The position numbers were made by a program, and so were the translations under genes. Of a stretch of DNA of 64,000 nt, positions 32,890 to 43,824 are shown piece after piece. Numbering within the stretch: the stretch's first letter is position 1; each line of letters opens with the position of its first letter. The DNA comes from Ctena decussata (taxonomy: Eukaryota; Mollusca; Bivalvia; Lucinida; Lucinidae). Location of the stretch: contig OZ022501.1 of the NCBI GenBank assembly GCA_963989385.1, positions 89,574,979-89,638,978 on the forward strand, in the 5' to 3' direction. Under the pieces are notes generated by a model, which had not been told where the DNA came from, made no database searches, and saw only the letters and a list, made by a program, of their open reading frames with translations.

Positions 32890-34130
32890 ATTGTTTGTAC
32901 GTGATAGTATATAAAGAGACAAACATATTAATATTATAATATCAATGATTGTAATAATCGGTTCTATTTGATGTGTTAATTAGCCGCACTGCCAAAACAG
33001 TTTGTTTATTAAATCTGAATGATTGTCACTACAGGACAGCCGCGGCGTTCTCTGATGATAATTAAAGACATCCCTTATCAAAACACCCACTGAATACTGG
33101 GTACATTCACTTACAAACAATAAACAACCGGTTTATGATCAGACAAATGTACACCAGATACAGACACAAATAATCTTTTAAAGCATCCATGATAAAACGT
33201 ACATTTTAAAAATGCACTTCATGTGGAACCAATTTTAATGCATTATGAGAGACAATAAAACAATATTTCACATTCAGATACCTACACTTCTCAGCGTCAT
33301 CATTATATATAAAAAATATGCATCATAATGCGCAAAATACAAGACATGTTTAATTATATATTTTAACATCGACCCCTTAACTTTCAATATAGCTTGATTG
33401 ACTATCGACTTTTTGCCAACCAGAGCGAGAAATCCCCTTTCCATTCTTATCGATGACGTCACCGCGTTTTCTCCTATAATGAATTGACTGTACATTATAT
33501 GACATGCACCGATTCCAATGACGCCATAGATATGTTATAATAGCAACTAACACTTTATATTGATGTCGAAGTTACGTCATCGAGACGTCATTCTAGGGCA
33601 TACAGTGTATGTCATGCTCCTCACGAAAAAAGTGAGATGTTGCCTGAAATTCATACGATGGAAAAATGTGACTTTCTCAAACCTTTAGTTCATTATCAAG
33701 TAAATGAATTACTTGTTGTAAATAGTTTTATATTTATCAGCTAGACAGCATACAGTATGTTCTTCTGCGTTCCGCATTTATTCGCTTATAAGACTGATTT
33801 CCCCTTCTAAAACCCTCCAAAAATCTAGATCCGTCTTATAAGACGGATATAAATTTTTGGATGGTTTTGGATCTAAACACGCATCTTTCAGCTGAATTGC
33901 ACAATATAAGTTTACATATTTAGAACATTGGACGGAGAAACCCGTTCTTATAGCCGAATATATATGGTTTGTTGAACTCTAACTGCCATTTCTATGAATT
34001 TTAAGGTTTCTCCACAGAACACAGGAGGAAGCGGTCAGCAAAAATCCTTACTTATTTAGGTAAGTTTACTCGCTCTGTTAACGTAAAGCTTCAATACTGT
34101 TATTCTTCTATATATTAGGACAAACAGGTT
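31990..34130. other. No gene recognised
   Basis: AT-rich unique-looking sequence containing a (CT)n tract at about 32847-32888 and a weak inverted repeat around 33800-33870 (aaaatctagatccgtcttat aagacgg) related to 31480-31530. Open frames are short and unconvincing. Confidence 0.5.
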
Positions 34131-34352
34131 TTAACAAACAGTGTAGACCCAGATCGGCAGTCTGATTAGTGTCTACACTGATATTAGTTGGGGAAGGGGT
34201 GGGGCTAGGCGGCCCCAAGACCCCCGGCCTCTTATAGATGACTCAATTTTTTGTTTAATCTCTTTATTTCACTCTTTCTCGCAACAGTAAAACACAAGGG
34301 ATAACAAGTTATGTTGTTTTTGTCTCAAACGCACAGCGTTGTAAATATAAAT

Positions 34353-34562
34353 GAGCCGTGAAACGAGAAAACCAACAAAGTGGTTGTGCGACCAGCGCAG
34401 ACTAATATAAGCCTGGAAACCGGCCAGTCAGATCAGACTCTTTGCTTAGCGCTTAAATTGTAGCTAAAGGTATTAGCTACATCCATGCGGACAGCGAATG
34501 CTCTGATCAGTTGCTTCACTGGGCGCACAACCACTTTGTTGGTTTTCTCGTGTCGCGGCTCA
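34353..34562. mobile_element. MITE, GAGCCGCGAC family, copy 8
   Basis: The ends gagccgtgaaacgagaaaa and ttttctcgtgtcgcggctc match with a few substitutions at the left. It is slightly shortened inside. Confidence 0.8.
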
Positions 34563-34569
34563 TATAATG

Positions 34570-35975
34570 TAATTAAGGACTGCACTACAAGGGAATATTA
34601 TTTTTTTGAGGTAAATACAAAAACCTGAATAAACCCATAAAAATTAATATATCTCCCTGAATGTCAGCAGACTTCTTATTTTTGTTGTTCTCTACAGTTA
34701 AGAATACATAAATTTAAATAAATAACATCGTTATTGAAAATGTAATTAGATTTAAAGGCACTTCATTGCGTTAAGAAGAGCGTCCTAGCAATTATTTTTT
34801 TCATTTCTTTCCTAAATTGTGAGGTAGAGCAGAAGAAAACAGTGGCGTATTCTCAAAAGCTCGACCATGTATATGGTGCATGTACACTCTATGCATTCAT
34901 TTAGTATAGGGTAGGCAAGTATACTTATATATATCACATACAGTATAGGAACTACATTACTGTGACCAATACAAGTGTGAAAGTGAAATAGTTCAATCTT
35001 GTAAACCTGTGGGGTTTTTTTACATTTTTTACGCAGACTACTTCTATTTTCATCTGCTCAGCCTGATAATACGTGAAAGAGTTGGAAAAAATTATTACTG
35101 GGACAGCCTTCTTAATGCATAGAAGTATATTTTCAGACCTTAATACATTTTTAATAACGATCGCTATTTTTTATTATTATTTTTGCTCAGGAAATTACAC
35201 TTTGATCTTTTCTTATAGAAAACCGTTTAACATCAACAAGTCCTGCATTTTGGAATTCTATATTGTGAGACACACCATAAAGAGGGCATCTGCTCAGTTT
35301 TGGGAAGATCTGTTGTACTTTCAGCATATTATGCACATCCTTGTCTTCCCCGCAAATCAGTGATAATCACAACCTTAAATCCTTAACTGAATTATTTTCT
35401 TTGTACGGTAAGCGGTCAAAGTATTACGTGGTTTTGTGACATTGCTGTATAAAGCACTGCGGTTTTTTTTCCTTTTTTTTATTTCGTAAGATATTTTACA
35501 AAAGATCATACATAGAGCTGCTGTAAAAGTTGCATTTTTAATTAAGCAAGTAGGCTAAAGCATTAAATGTTATTTTACATAATACTTATTCCAATGGGGC
35601 TACCCACAGCAATAAGTATTTCCGGCGATGTTAACATAGATGCCAGATGGATTCCAATTTTTTTAACATCAATCTTCAAATTAGGAAACAGGTTTCTCCA
35701 TAAATTAAAAAAGTAAATGGGTTTTGATAGAGTTTTACACGTTGCCTAGATCAGTTTGCTAGCCCGTTATACATACATCATATATCCTCTCGTCGTCTTA
35801 GTAATGATTTTTTTTTTTATTTATTTTTTTTCAAATTTTACATAAATACACTAAAGTAATGGCAACCTGTCCACTTTCTGTAGTTTAGTCGCAATTGTAG
35901 GGTAGCCATGATAACAGTATATCGAAGATATCCAATTAATGGGAAGAGATCTGTTAAAGCTCTACTGTGTACATG
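34570..35975. other. No gene recognised
   Basis: AT-rich intronic sequence under the model joining 27917 to 36339. A 96-codon open frame at 35073-35363 has no recognisable motif and no splice context; I do not call it. Confidence 0.5.
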
Positions 35976-35983
35976 TGGAAATA

Positions 35984-36122
35984 GGCACGTTCGGCATAAT
36001 AACTTGGGTTAATCCGAGCAATACCAAGGTACTCCTCAGGCTACTCGCAGATATACTTCAAGTGGCCCGAGGGATACCTGGGTCTTGCTCGTGTTTACCC
36101 AGGTTATTATGACGAACGTGCC
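35984..36122. repeat. Hairpin element, gcacgttcggcataataac ends
   Basis: ggcacgttcggcataataac, cttgggttaatccgagca and the return arm tgctcgtgtttacccaggtt, attatgacgaacgtgcc are complementary over about 40 bp. Confidence 0.75.
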
Positions 36123-36131
36123 CACTATTTA

Positions 36132-36323
36132 TCGACGAGTCTGGTAACTTCGGACAGCGGGTTAATTGGGACATACCATTGCAAACAGTGCAAATTCAGA
36201 TGAGACGGCTCATGATGAGCCGTCTCATCAGGATTTTCACTGTTTGCCCAGTTGATTTTGTTTTAATTCCAAACAGCTGACATATAAAGGCAACGATGTC
36301 ACTGTCCGAATTTACCTAACTAG
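36132..36323. mobile_element. MITE with taacttcggaca ends and nested 65-bp hairpin, next to exon 2
   Basis: The left end gtctggtaacttcggacag and a truncated right end, cactgtccgaatttacc, flank the hairpin at about 36180-36248. Same compound structure as 19408-19620. It ends about 15 bases before the acceptor of the exon at 36339. Confidence 0.7.
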
Positions 36324-36338
36324 ACCTTACTACTGCAG

Positions 36339-36502
36339 GTAGGCAAGCATGGAAACTTCTTAGAAGTGGCGCCACAAGGGTCGATTCCAAATTGGCAAAC
36401 GTCAGGGAGTATGAAAAGAAGGGAAATTACCAACTCGCAGTAGACCAGTTTCTGGCCCTTGAGCCGAAAAAAGATATGAAATTTGTATCAGACATGAAAG
36501 GG
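36339..36502 (+). CDS. Exon 2 of the small secreted protein
   Basis: The acceptor ttactactgcag ends at 36338 and the donor is ggg|gtaagt at 36503. After two bases completing a Gly codon with exon 1, 54 codons are open and read like real protein: QAWKLLRSGATRVDSKLANV, REYEKKGNYQLAVDQFLALE, then a Lys/Asp-rich end. The exon ends in phase 0, matching exon 3. The helix-rich, cysteine-free character suggests a compact extracellular domain, but I do not recognise the family with certainty. The codons alternate charged and hydrophobic residues regularly, with no stop, so decay is not visible here. Confidence 0.7.
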
Positions 36503-36770
36503 GTAAGTTAATTACTACACCCAAGCTTATTAGAGATTACGGTGTCACGACCGACCCAAAATGATCCACACACTCATCTGACTCCGATCCGATCAGATCA
36601 TGTAACGATTTGCCGATCCGATTATTTCCGACATCCATATCTTTTATACAGATCGGACCTTTAAAAGATTCTTGAAACGATTTCACATTAATCGTATCGT
36701 AGCTGCTGATTATAAGATGTTTCCGTTGTAATAACCTTCAGAGCACAATTTCATTTTTATTTCATTTCAG

Positions 36771-36926
36771 ACAATGACAGGTATGTCAGCCCAAGTAGGG
36801 GACAGGACAGTAACACTGAAGTTTCCGTCTAACAGCCAGTTCCCGGGCACAGTTACCATTCAAATCTACAAAACAAGTGACAGTGTTAGTGGTAGACTCG
36901 TCGATGTAATAAAATACGTACAATGA
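36771..36926 (+). CDS. Exon 3 of the small secreted protein, terminal
   Basis: The acceptor ttttatttcatttcag ends at 36770. The frame reads TMTGMSAQVGDRTVTLKFPS then NSQFPGTVTIQIYKTS, and ends GRLVDVIKYVQ with TGA at 36924-36926. Alternating hydrophobic residues suggest beta strands (DRTVTLKF, TVTIQIYK). Together the three exons give about 145 residues: signal peptide, a helical segment, then a strand-rich segment. An AATAAA-like word (taataaaa) overlaps the end of the frame near 36908; no strong signal follows immediately. Confidence 0.7.
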   Translation, partial: TMTGMSAQVGDRTVTLKFPSNSQFPGTVTIQIYKTSDSVSGRLVDVIKYVQ

Positions 36927-36929
36927 ACC

Positions 36930-37920
36930 CTTTAGATTATAACCATTGCTATCGAGGAGGCATAAACTTTTGAAACAATTGCTTTTATAATATGACGTCG
37001 CTGTTATTCAATGTTCAGTAGATAACTTCTAGTCATAAAAATCTTATGACCATACGTGTAATAACACTAGGGTGTGCACGCAATGTCATTGACAACGGTC
37101 ATGTCAGCAATGCGTTTACTTATTGAAATAATGTTCAGTTTGAAGGCGTTAAAATCCCATTTTAACGGTCATAATTATGTAACAGAATTTTACATTCGTG
37201 GTCATTTCATATAAACATAATGAAACTTGCCAAAGGCTCGTTTCATAATTTCATATGAAATGACCACTCGTGTAAGATCCTCTATTTATCGACGATGCAA
37301 CGTAGTGTTGAAACAACGTAAATGCCAAACGCTATGTCAAAATCTCGATCATATTGAAACATTGTTTAAGCTTAATTCAATAATAATTACAGTATTCCTC
37401 AAAATTATTGAGAATTGCATTTTGACACACAGTTGCTAGCCATACATGCTCAACAATATCTTAAACACGTAAAATACAATAAAAGAACCTCTGTTTCAAG
37501 TTGGATATACAAAAATGACAATATGATGCATTTTTTTTTCGTCAGTGGTAGGTAAGGATGGGCTAGGGTACACCCCTGTAAAAAAATGTCCCTTGATTTC
37601 GACTATATTTTTCTATACCACCTTTGCTAGAAATAGACTATCTCAGGTGAAATAATTTATTTTCTCCATTGTGCAACACCATCTACACTTGTAATGTTGC
37701 CTTTAATATTTCGCATGATTTAAAGTCACTAATTCCAGTTTCTGAGTCAGGGACTGGCTGTTATATTATAGGAAGAATATTGAAGGCATCAGAAACAGCA
37801 AAAAATCTGATTAATTAGTGATATGAACGGAATATTTTTGGCAATGTATAGATAATCATGTCAAAACTCATATTCTTTTAGCACGTTTACTAAGCCTTAC
37901 AAAAAATATGGTTTTGTGCC
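36930..37920. other. No gene recognised; small hairpin near 37195-37285
   Basis: The hairpin tttcatatgaaatgacc with cttgccaaaggctcg and its tail cactcgtgtaagatcctcta resemble the end of the elements at 55552 and 61772. A 28-bp word at 37390-37416 (tattcctcaaaattattgag) recurs inverted at 38366-38396. Confidence 0.45.
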
Positions 37921-37989
37921 GTTTCCGTCGAGATGTATAGAATAAGAATGAATCAGAGCAACATACCATCCTTCAAAATTGCAATTTTT

Positions 37990-38170
37990 TCCAAATTTTG
38001 GGCACTTTTTCGAAATGAAGTCACGTGTTTGAATGCAAGCAGCATCTACAGCGGACAAGCTCACACAAAGTTCTGTTTTCAGTTCGCCAACACCTTACCT
38101 CTAGATGAGAAAAGCATTCAGAAATCAACTGAATTGTCATTATCGTTTCCACAAATATCGATTTTATTTG
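37990..38170 (+). CDS. Exon fragment of an unrecognised gene
   Basis: The frame at 37933-38184 contains a plausible exon ending at 38170 in phase 1 before g|gtaagg. Its clearest part reads LNASSIYSGQAHTKFCFQFA followed by NTLPLDEKSIQKS and SLSFPQISILFG, strand-rich and extracellular in look. The start of the exon is uncertain (possible acceptor near 38035-38050). Its phase fits the exon at 38408. I do not recognise the family. Confidence 0.4.
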
Positions 38171-38407
38171 GTAAGGGTACATAATTTTCCAGTCGGACAA
38201 AAAATCTCTGGGTGGCACAATTCAAGGGGAGATAACATTTGGTACTCAAACATATGAATAATACTGGTACACTAAAAAGTTCACAGAAGGATGTTGTTAA
38301 CTAAGTAAACATAGATATTAAGAACATACATGATCTGTCTACTACCAGTGCTTAAATTTCACTTTGCAAAAAATTCTCAATAATTTTGAGGAATACTATA
38401 TTCACAG

Positions 38408-38505
38408 TGTCGGAGCGGAAATGTATAGTGTTTGAGATTGTATCGTCTCCTGTGATTCTGTACAGTGAGAATCCGACACTTGGTGTAAAGCGATACACGG
38501 AGAGA
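38408..38505 (+). CDS. Next exon of the same unrecognised gene
   Basis: After the acceptor tatattcacag, two bases complete the phase-1 codon from 38170. The frame reads SERKCIVFEIVSSPVILYSE then NPTLGVKRYTER and ends in phase 0 before gtaagt at 38506. A nearly identical copy occurs on the minus strand at 41664-41793, evidence that this is a duplicated coding exon. The acceptor has a poor pyrimidine tract, and the downstream exon at 38741 (ttattttttcag) would stop after six codons, so the gene may be broken. Confidence 0.5.
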
Positions 38506-38750
38506 GTAAGTAAACATGACGATGGCTTCTTTAATTTCAATATTATCTTGCTTATTGCGATTTCTATGGATTGCTTATAATATACGAAGAACTTCAGAGG
38601 ATGAATGCTTTATGTTTTTCCCCAAGTTGTGCACACACAAGTTCTTGATCATTTGAACACGCAAAACAGCACACGATTTCGTCCATTTGAAGGGTCGTGT
38701 ATTCTCGTGTCAAGGCACAAATAAACTGTTATTTTTTCAGCAAATGAGTA

Positions 38751-39130
38751 TTGGTCTTTAAAATATCTGAGGTTAACGGTAGTACCTCGGTTTTTATGTT
38801 TGGGGTGAATAAAAGTGATGAAATGCTGAGTTGTTCATCGATTGATATTCGTACAGTCACTTGCAGAAGACAGCTTGGAAATTGTACAGTGCTATTATCT
38901 TTGTACAGTGACTCGGATCGAGTTGTTTTTCATCAAGCTGAGTTAATGCATTTCATTTCGACAGCGACGACCCTTCGACATTTTTTTATTTCCAGAATTC
39001 AGAATATAAATCCTTTAATAAAGTTGGACCCGAATAGTTTACTGGTGGTACGCCAACATTTGTTTCTTTCAGCTACTGAACACTACAGTTTTTTCTCATA
39101 TAAGACAGTTGTCGCGGACAGAAAGAATAC
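38751..39130 (+). pseudogene. Open frame broken by a SINE, possible exon
   Basis: The frame is open from just after a TGA at 38745 to the SINE at 39131. Parts read like protein (VFMFGVNKSDEMLSCSSIDI, then RQLGNCTVLLSLYSD). The frame contains a strong acceptor-like tttttttatttccag near 38981-38995. If the SINE and one target repeat are removed, the frame continues about ten more codons to a TGA near 39458. It may be part of the same gene as 37990-38505, but no clean splice links them. Chance origin is possible. Confidence 0.25.
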
Positions 39131-39416
39131 GCCGCGCAGTCGGTAGCGCGTCTGACTGAAGAGCCAGAGGTACCGGGTTCGATTCCCGGTCCGGCCACAT
39201 ACTTTCTTGGAAATTGATCATGAAATCTTTTCTACGGTCATTTCCCCTTCCACTGATTCAAGAAGGGCAGTTGTCAGTTACCGGTGAAAGTATGGACACT
39301 TAGTACTGGTTAACCGCTTAGGAGGTCTAAGCCTGCTCAGGAATAGTGTGGTTAGGTTAAATGACCATAGCTGTTTACCGTGGACGTAAAGCAACAACAA
39401 CACAACAACAACAACA
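39131..39416 (+). mobile_element. tRNA-derived SINE, family 1, full length
   Basis: The tRNA-like head holds gcagtcggtagcgc, an anticodon loop resembling Phe (ctgaaga) and the B box gggttcgattcccg. The body has gtcagttaccggtgaaag and ggttaaccgcttaggagg, and the tail is (caa)n. The 13-bp direct repeat acagaaagaatac flanks it at 39118-39130 and 39417-39429. Confidence 0.9.
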
Positions 39417-39539
39417 ACAGAAAGAATACACTTTTAGAACCTCAGTCGTCGATTTCATGAGACTTACATGGCAGCATTTGATGAGCAGTTTGAGATACTG
39501 GTTTATCGCCTTTGATGCCATGAACGTAAAGCATACATA

Positions 39540-40150
39540 CATGCATTGTTGAGCCACAATATGCTACCATACACAAAACGCTACGGAGATAGCATTTTAT
39601 GTATCCCAGCCTACACAAAATGCTACCAAAAAGCATATTGTGTAGGCAGTGTACACAAAATGCTTTCTGGTAGCGTTTTGTGTAGGTAGGGTACATATGT
39701 TATTTGACTGGTCGTTCGAGGATACACAATATGCTCTACCAGGAAAAAGTATCACTTTTAAGCTCGACTTAATGACTTGGACTCAGAAACACATGTTTAA
39801 GGCAACCCCGGTCTTAGTTGACATTATCGTACCCATGCGCGGATACAGGGGCGGGAGACGGGGGTCAGAACCCCCCCCCCCCCCCCCCCTCATTTTCCAA
39901 CAATGAGTTTTGCAATCATTATAGTAAAATTTATCGGAACCCTCTGATCTGAAGCTGGACGGAATGGACGCCGGGGAAATTTTGGTCCCTCATTTTCATG
40001 TTAGATGGAGCATATTGTGTAGGGCATATATGTTACCTTCACAATATGTTCCCAAATTTTGAGATAGCATTTTGTGTAGGCAGGGATACACAAAATGCTA
40101 TATCGGTAGCGTTTTGTGTATGGTAGCATATTGTGGCTCAACAATGCATG
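39540..40150. mobile_element. Inverted-repeat element with cacaaaatgct arms
   Basis: The terminal arms tgcattgttgagccacaata and tattgtggctcaacaatgca are perfect complements and continue through tgctaccatacacaaaacgc. Several more caca(a)aatgct/agcatttTgtgtag words lie inside each arm. The centre (about 39707-39900) holds a short coding-looking stretch (LPGKSITFKLDLMTWTQK) and a poly-C tract, so foreign or host sequence sits between the arms. Confidence 0.65.
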
Positions 40151-40497
40151 TACTTCGGAAATTAAAAACAAATATGCACATAGCGCGTTGATAAAATAGT
40201 CATACACCAATTACATTGCCGAAGTCAAATGTCTATCTACAAGTAAAAGCATCGACAAAATAGCTTTCGCTCTACAATACTAGTACCGTTGTATCACAGG
40301 GTACTTTCTCAGAAGACACACACACATGCACGACACACGATAATTCCTTCAATTTCACATGTACACTCAGCGAAGACTCAGATCAGTATGTGCATTCGTG
40401 CAGTCTTATCAGAGTCTTCGCTGGCTACATAAGGCAGCCCCACGATCCGTAGTTATGCAATGAGCGCCCAGCAAAAACTGATTAACTTCGTGCCTTG

Positions 40498-40676
40498 GGG
40501 AGCGCTGTGGCCTAGTGGTAGAGCCTCGGACTCCGGAGCGAGAGGTCGGGGTTCGATCCTCACTCGAGGCGCCGTGTTGGCACATTTACTCCCAAAAGAT
40601 ACTGGTGATAACCCGGAAGTGGTGACTCCGTCCCGACTTGACTGAAAAATTGTTTACTGGGACGTTAAGCAAAAGC
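40498..40676 (+). mobile_element. tRNA-derived SINE, family 3
   Basis: The tRNA-like head is clear: gcgctgtggcctagtggtag (A box), an anticodon arm around ggactccggag, and ggggttcgatcctc (B box). A body follows (cccaaaagatactggtgata, gactccgtcccgacttgact) and it ends gggacgttaagcaaaagcg. No target duplication was identified. Confidence 0.75.
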
Positions 40677-40699
40677 GAAAAGAAAATGTCGTGTCTCGG

Positions 40700-40890
40700 C
40701 TCTGAGTCGGGGCACATCATTTCCTACATTTTCACATGTGCGCTCAGCGAAGACTCTGCGCAGTCTGATCATCCTTCTCTGGGAGTGGGGAGCGAAGACC
40801 CTGATCAGACTGCGCAGACGCAAAGGCTGGTCTGAGTCTTAACGGTGCGCACTGGGGAAACTGTATGGAATATTGTGCCTCGGCTCATTT
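40700..40890. mobile_element. Variant MITE related to the GAGCCGCGAC family
   Basis: The interior agcgaagactctgcgcagtc...gaccctgatcagactgcgcag matches the family, but the ends are different (ctctgagtcggggcaca and attgtgcctcggctca). A similar short unit lies at 40362-40450. Confidence 0.5.
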
Positions 40891-41663
40891 ATCTTTATGT
40901 CAGCGATTCCTTTTACAGAAATAGTATTTTAAGCTTGATAATTTTCAATGTGTATCTTATTGAAAGTCATAGATATGCCATAAACTGATTCTCAAAGACG
41001 TCGAAACGTTACATTTTGAGTTTTTTTTTTGCTGAGTGGTTACTGAGGTACAAAGTTTTTGAAGAACTTGGTTTAAACGCATGCATATGGAATGGACCAG
41101 ATGCTGACGTACGCCACAAAGGGTCGTCTACATTAGATAGGAGGCGAATACGGCTATAGTGGTGGTAATATTTGCTTTCGATGTGATTGAAGGTCAGCTG
41201 GCGCTGTGGTTTATCGTAAACATGGTAAAAGAAGCAGATACTATATACAAGTGACTGTACAGAAAAATTCTTGAAAATCGCAGTTGTCTGTACGACAGCA
41301 TACCAAGTCACTGTACAACAATCGATACATGCAGTGTCCTGTAAAATGAAGAATTTTCAGGATTTATCTCCAGTGCAGATCCGCTTCGAAGATGTTATTT
41401 CACAAATATATGTTTCTATAATGTGGTCCTTATGAAAACAATCGGTGTTTCGTTCGATAATGCGATAAATACACATTTCGTCATTGATGCGATCATGCAT
41501 ATTTTTGCATGCAAAGATGATTGAGACTTGTGCATTACACTAAGAACACTTTATAAATGACATTTACCTTCTTGAGGAATTCCAAATTTACTGATGCGTC
41601 AAACGGACCAAAACAGTCTGGCTTTTTAATCATAACTTGAGAAAATTGCCAACCTTATTTACC

Positions 41664-41793
41664 GTGTATATTGACATCCTTTACACCAAGTGTCGGATTC
41701 TCACTGTACAGAATCACAGGAGACGATACAATCTCAAACACTGTACATTTCCGCTCCGACACTGTGATATTATGTGTGGCAATGTTTTTCGTG
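41664..41793 (-). pseudogene. Inverted copy of the exon at 38408
   Basis: On the minus strand it encodes SERKCTVFEIVSSPVILYSE and NPTLGVK, identical to the plus-strand exon apart from one residue, then diverges (DVNIHG) and meets g|gtaaat at 41663. Upstream coding-looking residues (STKNIATHNIT) extend to a possible acceptor tctgaaag. An in-frame TAA lies just beyond that acceptor. It may belong to a second, opposite-strand gene copy. Exon partners were not identified. Confidence 0.45.
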
Positions 41794-42145
41794 CTTTCAG
41801 ATTAGAACCTGTCGGTAGCGTATTTTTTTCCTGGAAGATAAAAGAAAAACAAGAGGACCATGATGGTCATGTGTTGGTCCCCTAATACATCTACTTCTAT
41901 CAGTTAAGGGTGTTGCCAATATTTGCATAGTCGCACTGTGAAGAACCTTAAAACATTCGTGCTGGGAGGTTCTTATGTACAGTTAAAATCAATTAAAACA
42001 TATTGTTCACAATCAATGTCTTAGGATACATACCTGCACCGACAAGGAGCTTGAAATTATCCAAAGTTGATAAGTCGGTTTGGAAATGGCAATACTGATG
42101 TAAATTATGGAAAGGGATGGGTTGCAGCAATGACACCTAGATAAG

Positions 42146-42386
42146 GGCCCAAGGTTATAAAACTTTTTTCATGCTCAGCTGAGTTGAGCATGAAATTTTA
42201 CCTGCTAATAAATAGCAAATTACTGATAAGTACGGTTGTTTTCTTGCTCAATTTGGCTGAGTATGAAATTTTCTCTGCTTATGAATATGAAAATGCCAAC
42301 ATTAGTTGGCATTTTCATATTTATCAGCAGAGAAAATTTCATGCTCAGCTGAGTTGAGCACGAAAAATGTTTTATAACCTCGGGGC
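42146..42386. mobile_element. Hairpin MITE, cgaggttataaaac family
   Basis: The ends cccaaggttataaaacttt and gttttataacctcgggg enclose the family interior (tgccaacattagttggcat). Confidence 0.8.
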
Positions 42387-42399
42387 AAGGTTTGTTTGA

Positions 42400-43135
42400 G
42401 ATCCGACCGGAATGATTTTAGCTATTTCATATAGGGAGGTGTCCCATATTCTTTCTGCATATAATAACCCAAATCGGTCAAGTGATTCTGAAGAAGTCGT
42501 TTGAATGTTTTTACCATATATGGGCATGCCGGCCATCTAGAATTTCGAATCATGATCATTTTAGCTACCATATAAATGCTAAATATAACATTTGATTACA
42601 ATTGGCTGCCTACTTTCAGAGAAAATGTCATTTCCATGTAATTTTCATAAAAACTTCATGTACGTTATCAGTACATTGTCTTTAATAATCTTGTGAAACA
42701 TTAGCTTCCTAGCTCTAAGGGTCCATGTATCTGAAATTTTACGCCATTTTCCCAAATTTACCTAACCCACTGAAGGGCTGTTTACGATCTAACACGAATA
42801 ATTAAGCTCTTATATATGGGGAGGAGCCCCATATGCTTCCTGCAAAATATCAGCCAAAGCGGTCAAGTGGTTCTGGCAGAGAAGTCGTTTAAATGATTTT
42901 TATTATATATTGGCATGGCGGCAATCTTGATTTTTGCACCATAACCATTTTAGTTAGTTTTCGTTCCCTCAACCCTTGAATGCTCTCTACAAAATTTGGT
43001 GCACGGTTCAGCAGTTTTGAAGAAATCGTTTACAAGTGTGGACGGACAACGCATGACAGACGGAAGACGGACAATGGAGGCTGCCTATCTTATAAGTTCC
43101 CTTGGAGCCTTTGGCTCAGGGGAGCTAAAAAGAAA
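42400..43135. repeat. Degenerate copy of the ccatatatgg dispersed repeat
   Basis: Two partial units (taccatatatgggcatgccg and tatatattggcatggcggca, each with ggtcaagtgNttctg) lead into gtgtggacggacaacgc and ggagcctttggctcagggga, the reversed start of the element at 28397. Open frames here are not genes. Confidence 0.65.
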
Positions 43136-43824
43136 GGGAAAAAAACAGACTCATTCCATTTCAGTATTGAAGTCGATGTAGCTACTGACATTTGTCAATA
43201 AAACAATGTTATTTAAAAATGCCTGTCCAATATGGCTTAAATTAGGTTAACAAAATGTTCTTCTTTATTTTTCTTGAAGAATTATTGTCTTTGCCTTTTA
43301 TAAAGTGGCAAGAATTGAAATTTTACATTTTACATCGAATGCATATCTTTACCAAATTAACTGTGACATATACGTTACTGTATTTAACTTCTTCGCTGTC
43401 GCTTAACCCCAAAAATTGAGCAGATATATTATGGCAAGATTTTTGCCGGCAACAGACATCCCCCATCCGAGCAACACTTGTTGACGTAATCAGCGAGACA
43501 AGGCAGTCGAAGACACCAGGCAAGACATGTCTGCATCGCCCCTCAGATCAGGTGTCTTCCACCAAGCCACCTCAACCACTAGGGCCTAAGACGACGTAAT
43601 GTTAGGGCAACAGCAAGGAGATGTCTGATGCAACGACAACCCAATGCTTTGAATGAATGGAAGCCAAACTCCACAAAGATTTTTGTTGCTTTGACAAGTC
43701 AGAGTTACTTGTTGAGTAGTTTAGACAATTTTACCAGAAATAGATCAATAAGGTTATTTTAACTCAGTATTTTACAACATACCTCTCGAGAGACAAACAG
43801 AATTCCAGCTCCGCGGCCACACAG

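Noticed and set aside
35073..35363. 96-codon open frame in the long intron
   Set aside because: AT-rich, no motif, no splice sites, no relative elsewhere in the window.
39131..39210. Functional tRNA-Phe gene
   Set aside because: The 5' acceptor strand does not pair with the 3' end, and the sequence continues into a SINE body with target duplications.
41009..41311. 100-codon minus-strand frame near the inverted exon
   Set aside because: Some stretches look protein-like, but no acceptor or donor fits, and it could be chance; left uncalled.
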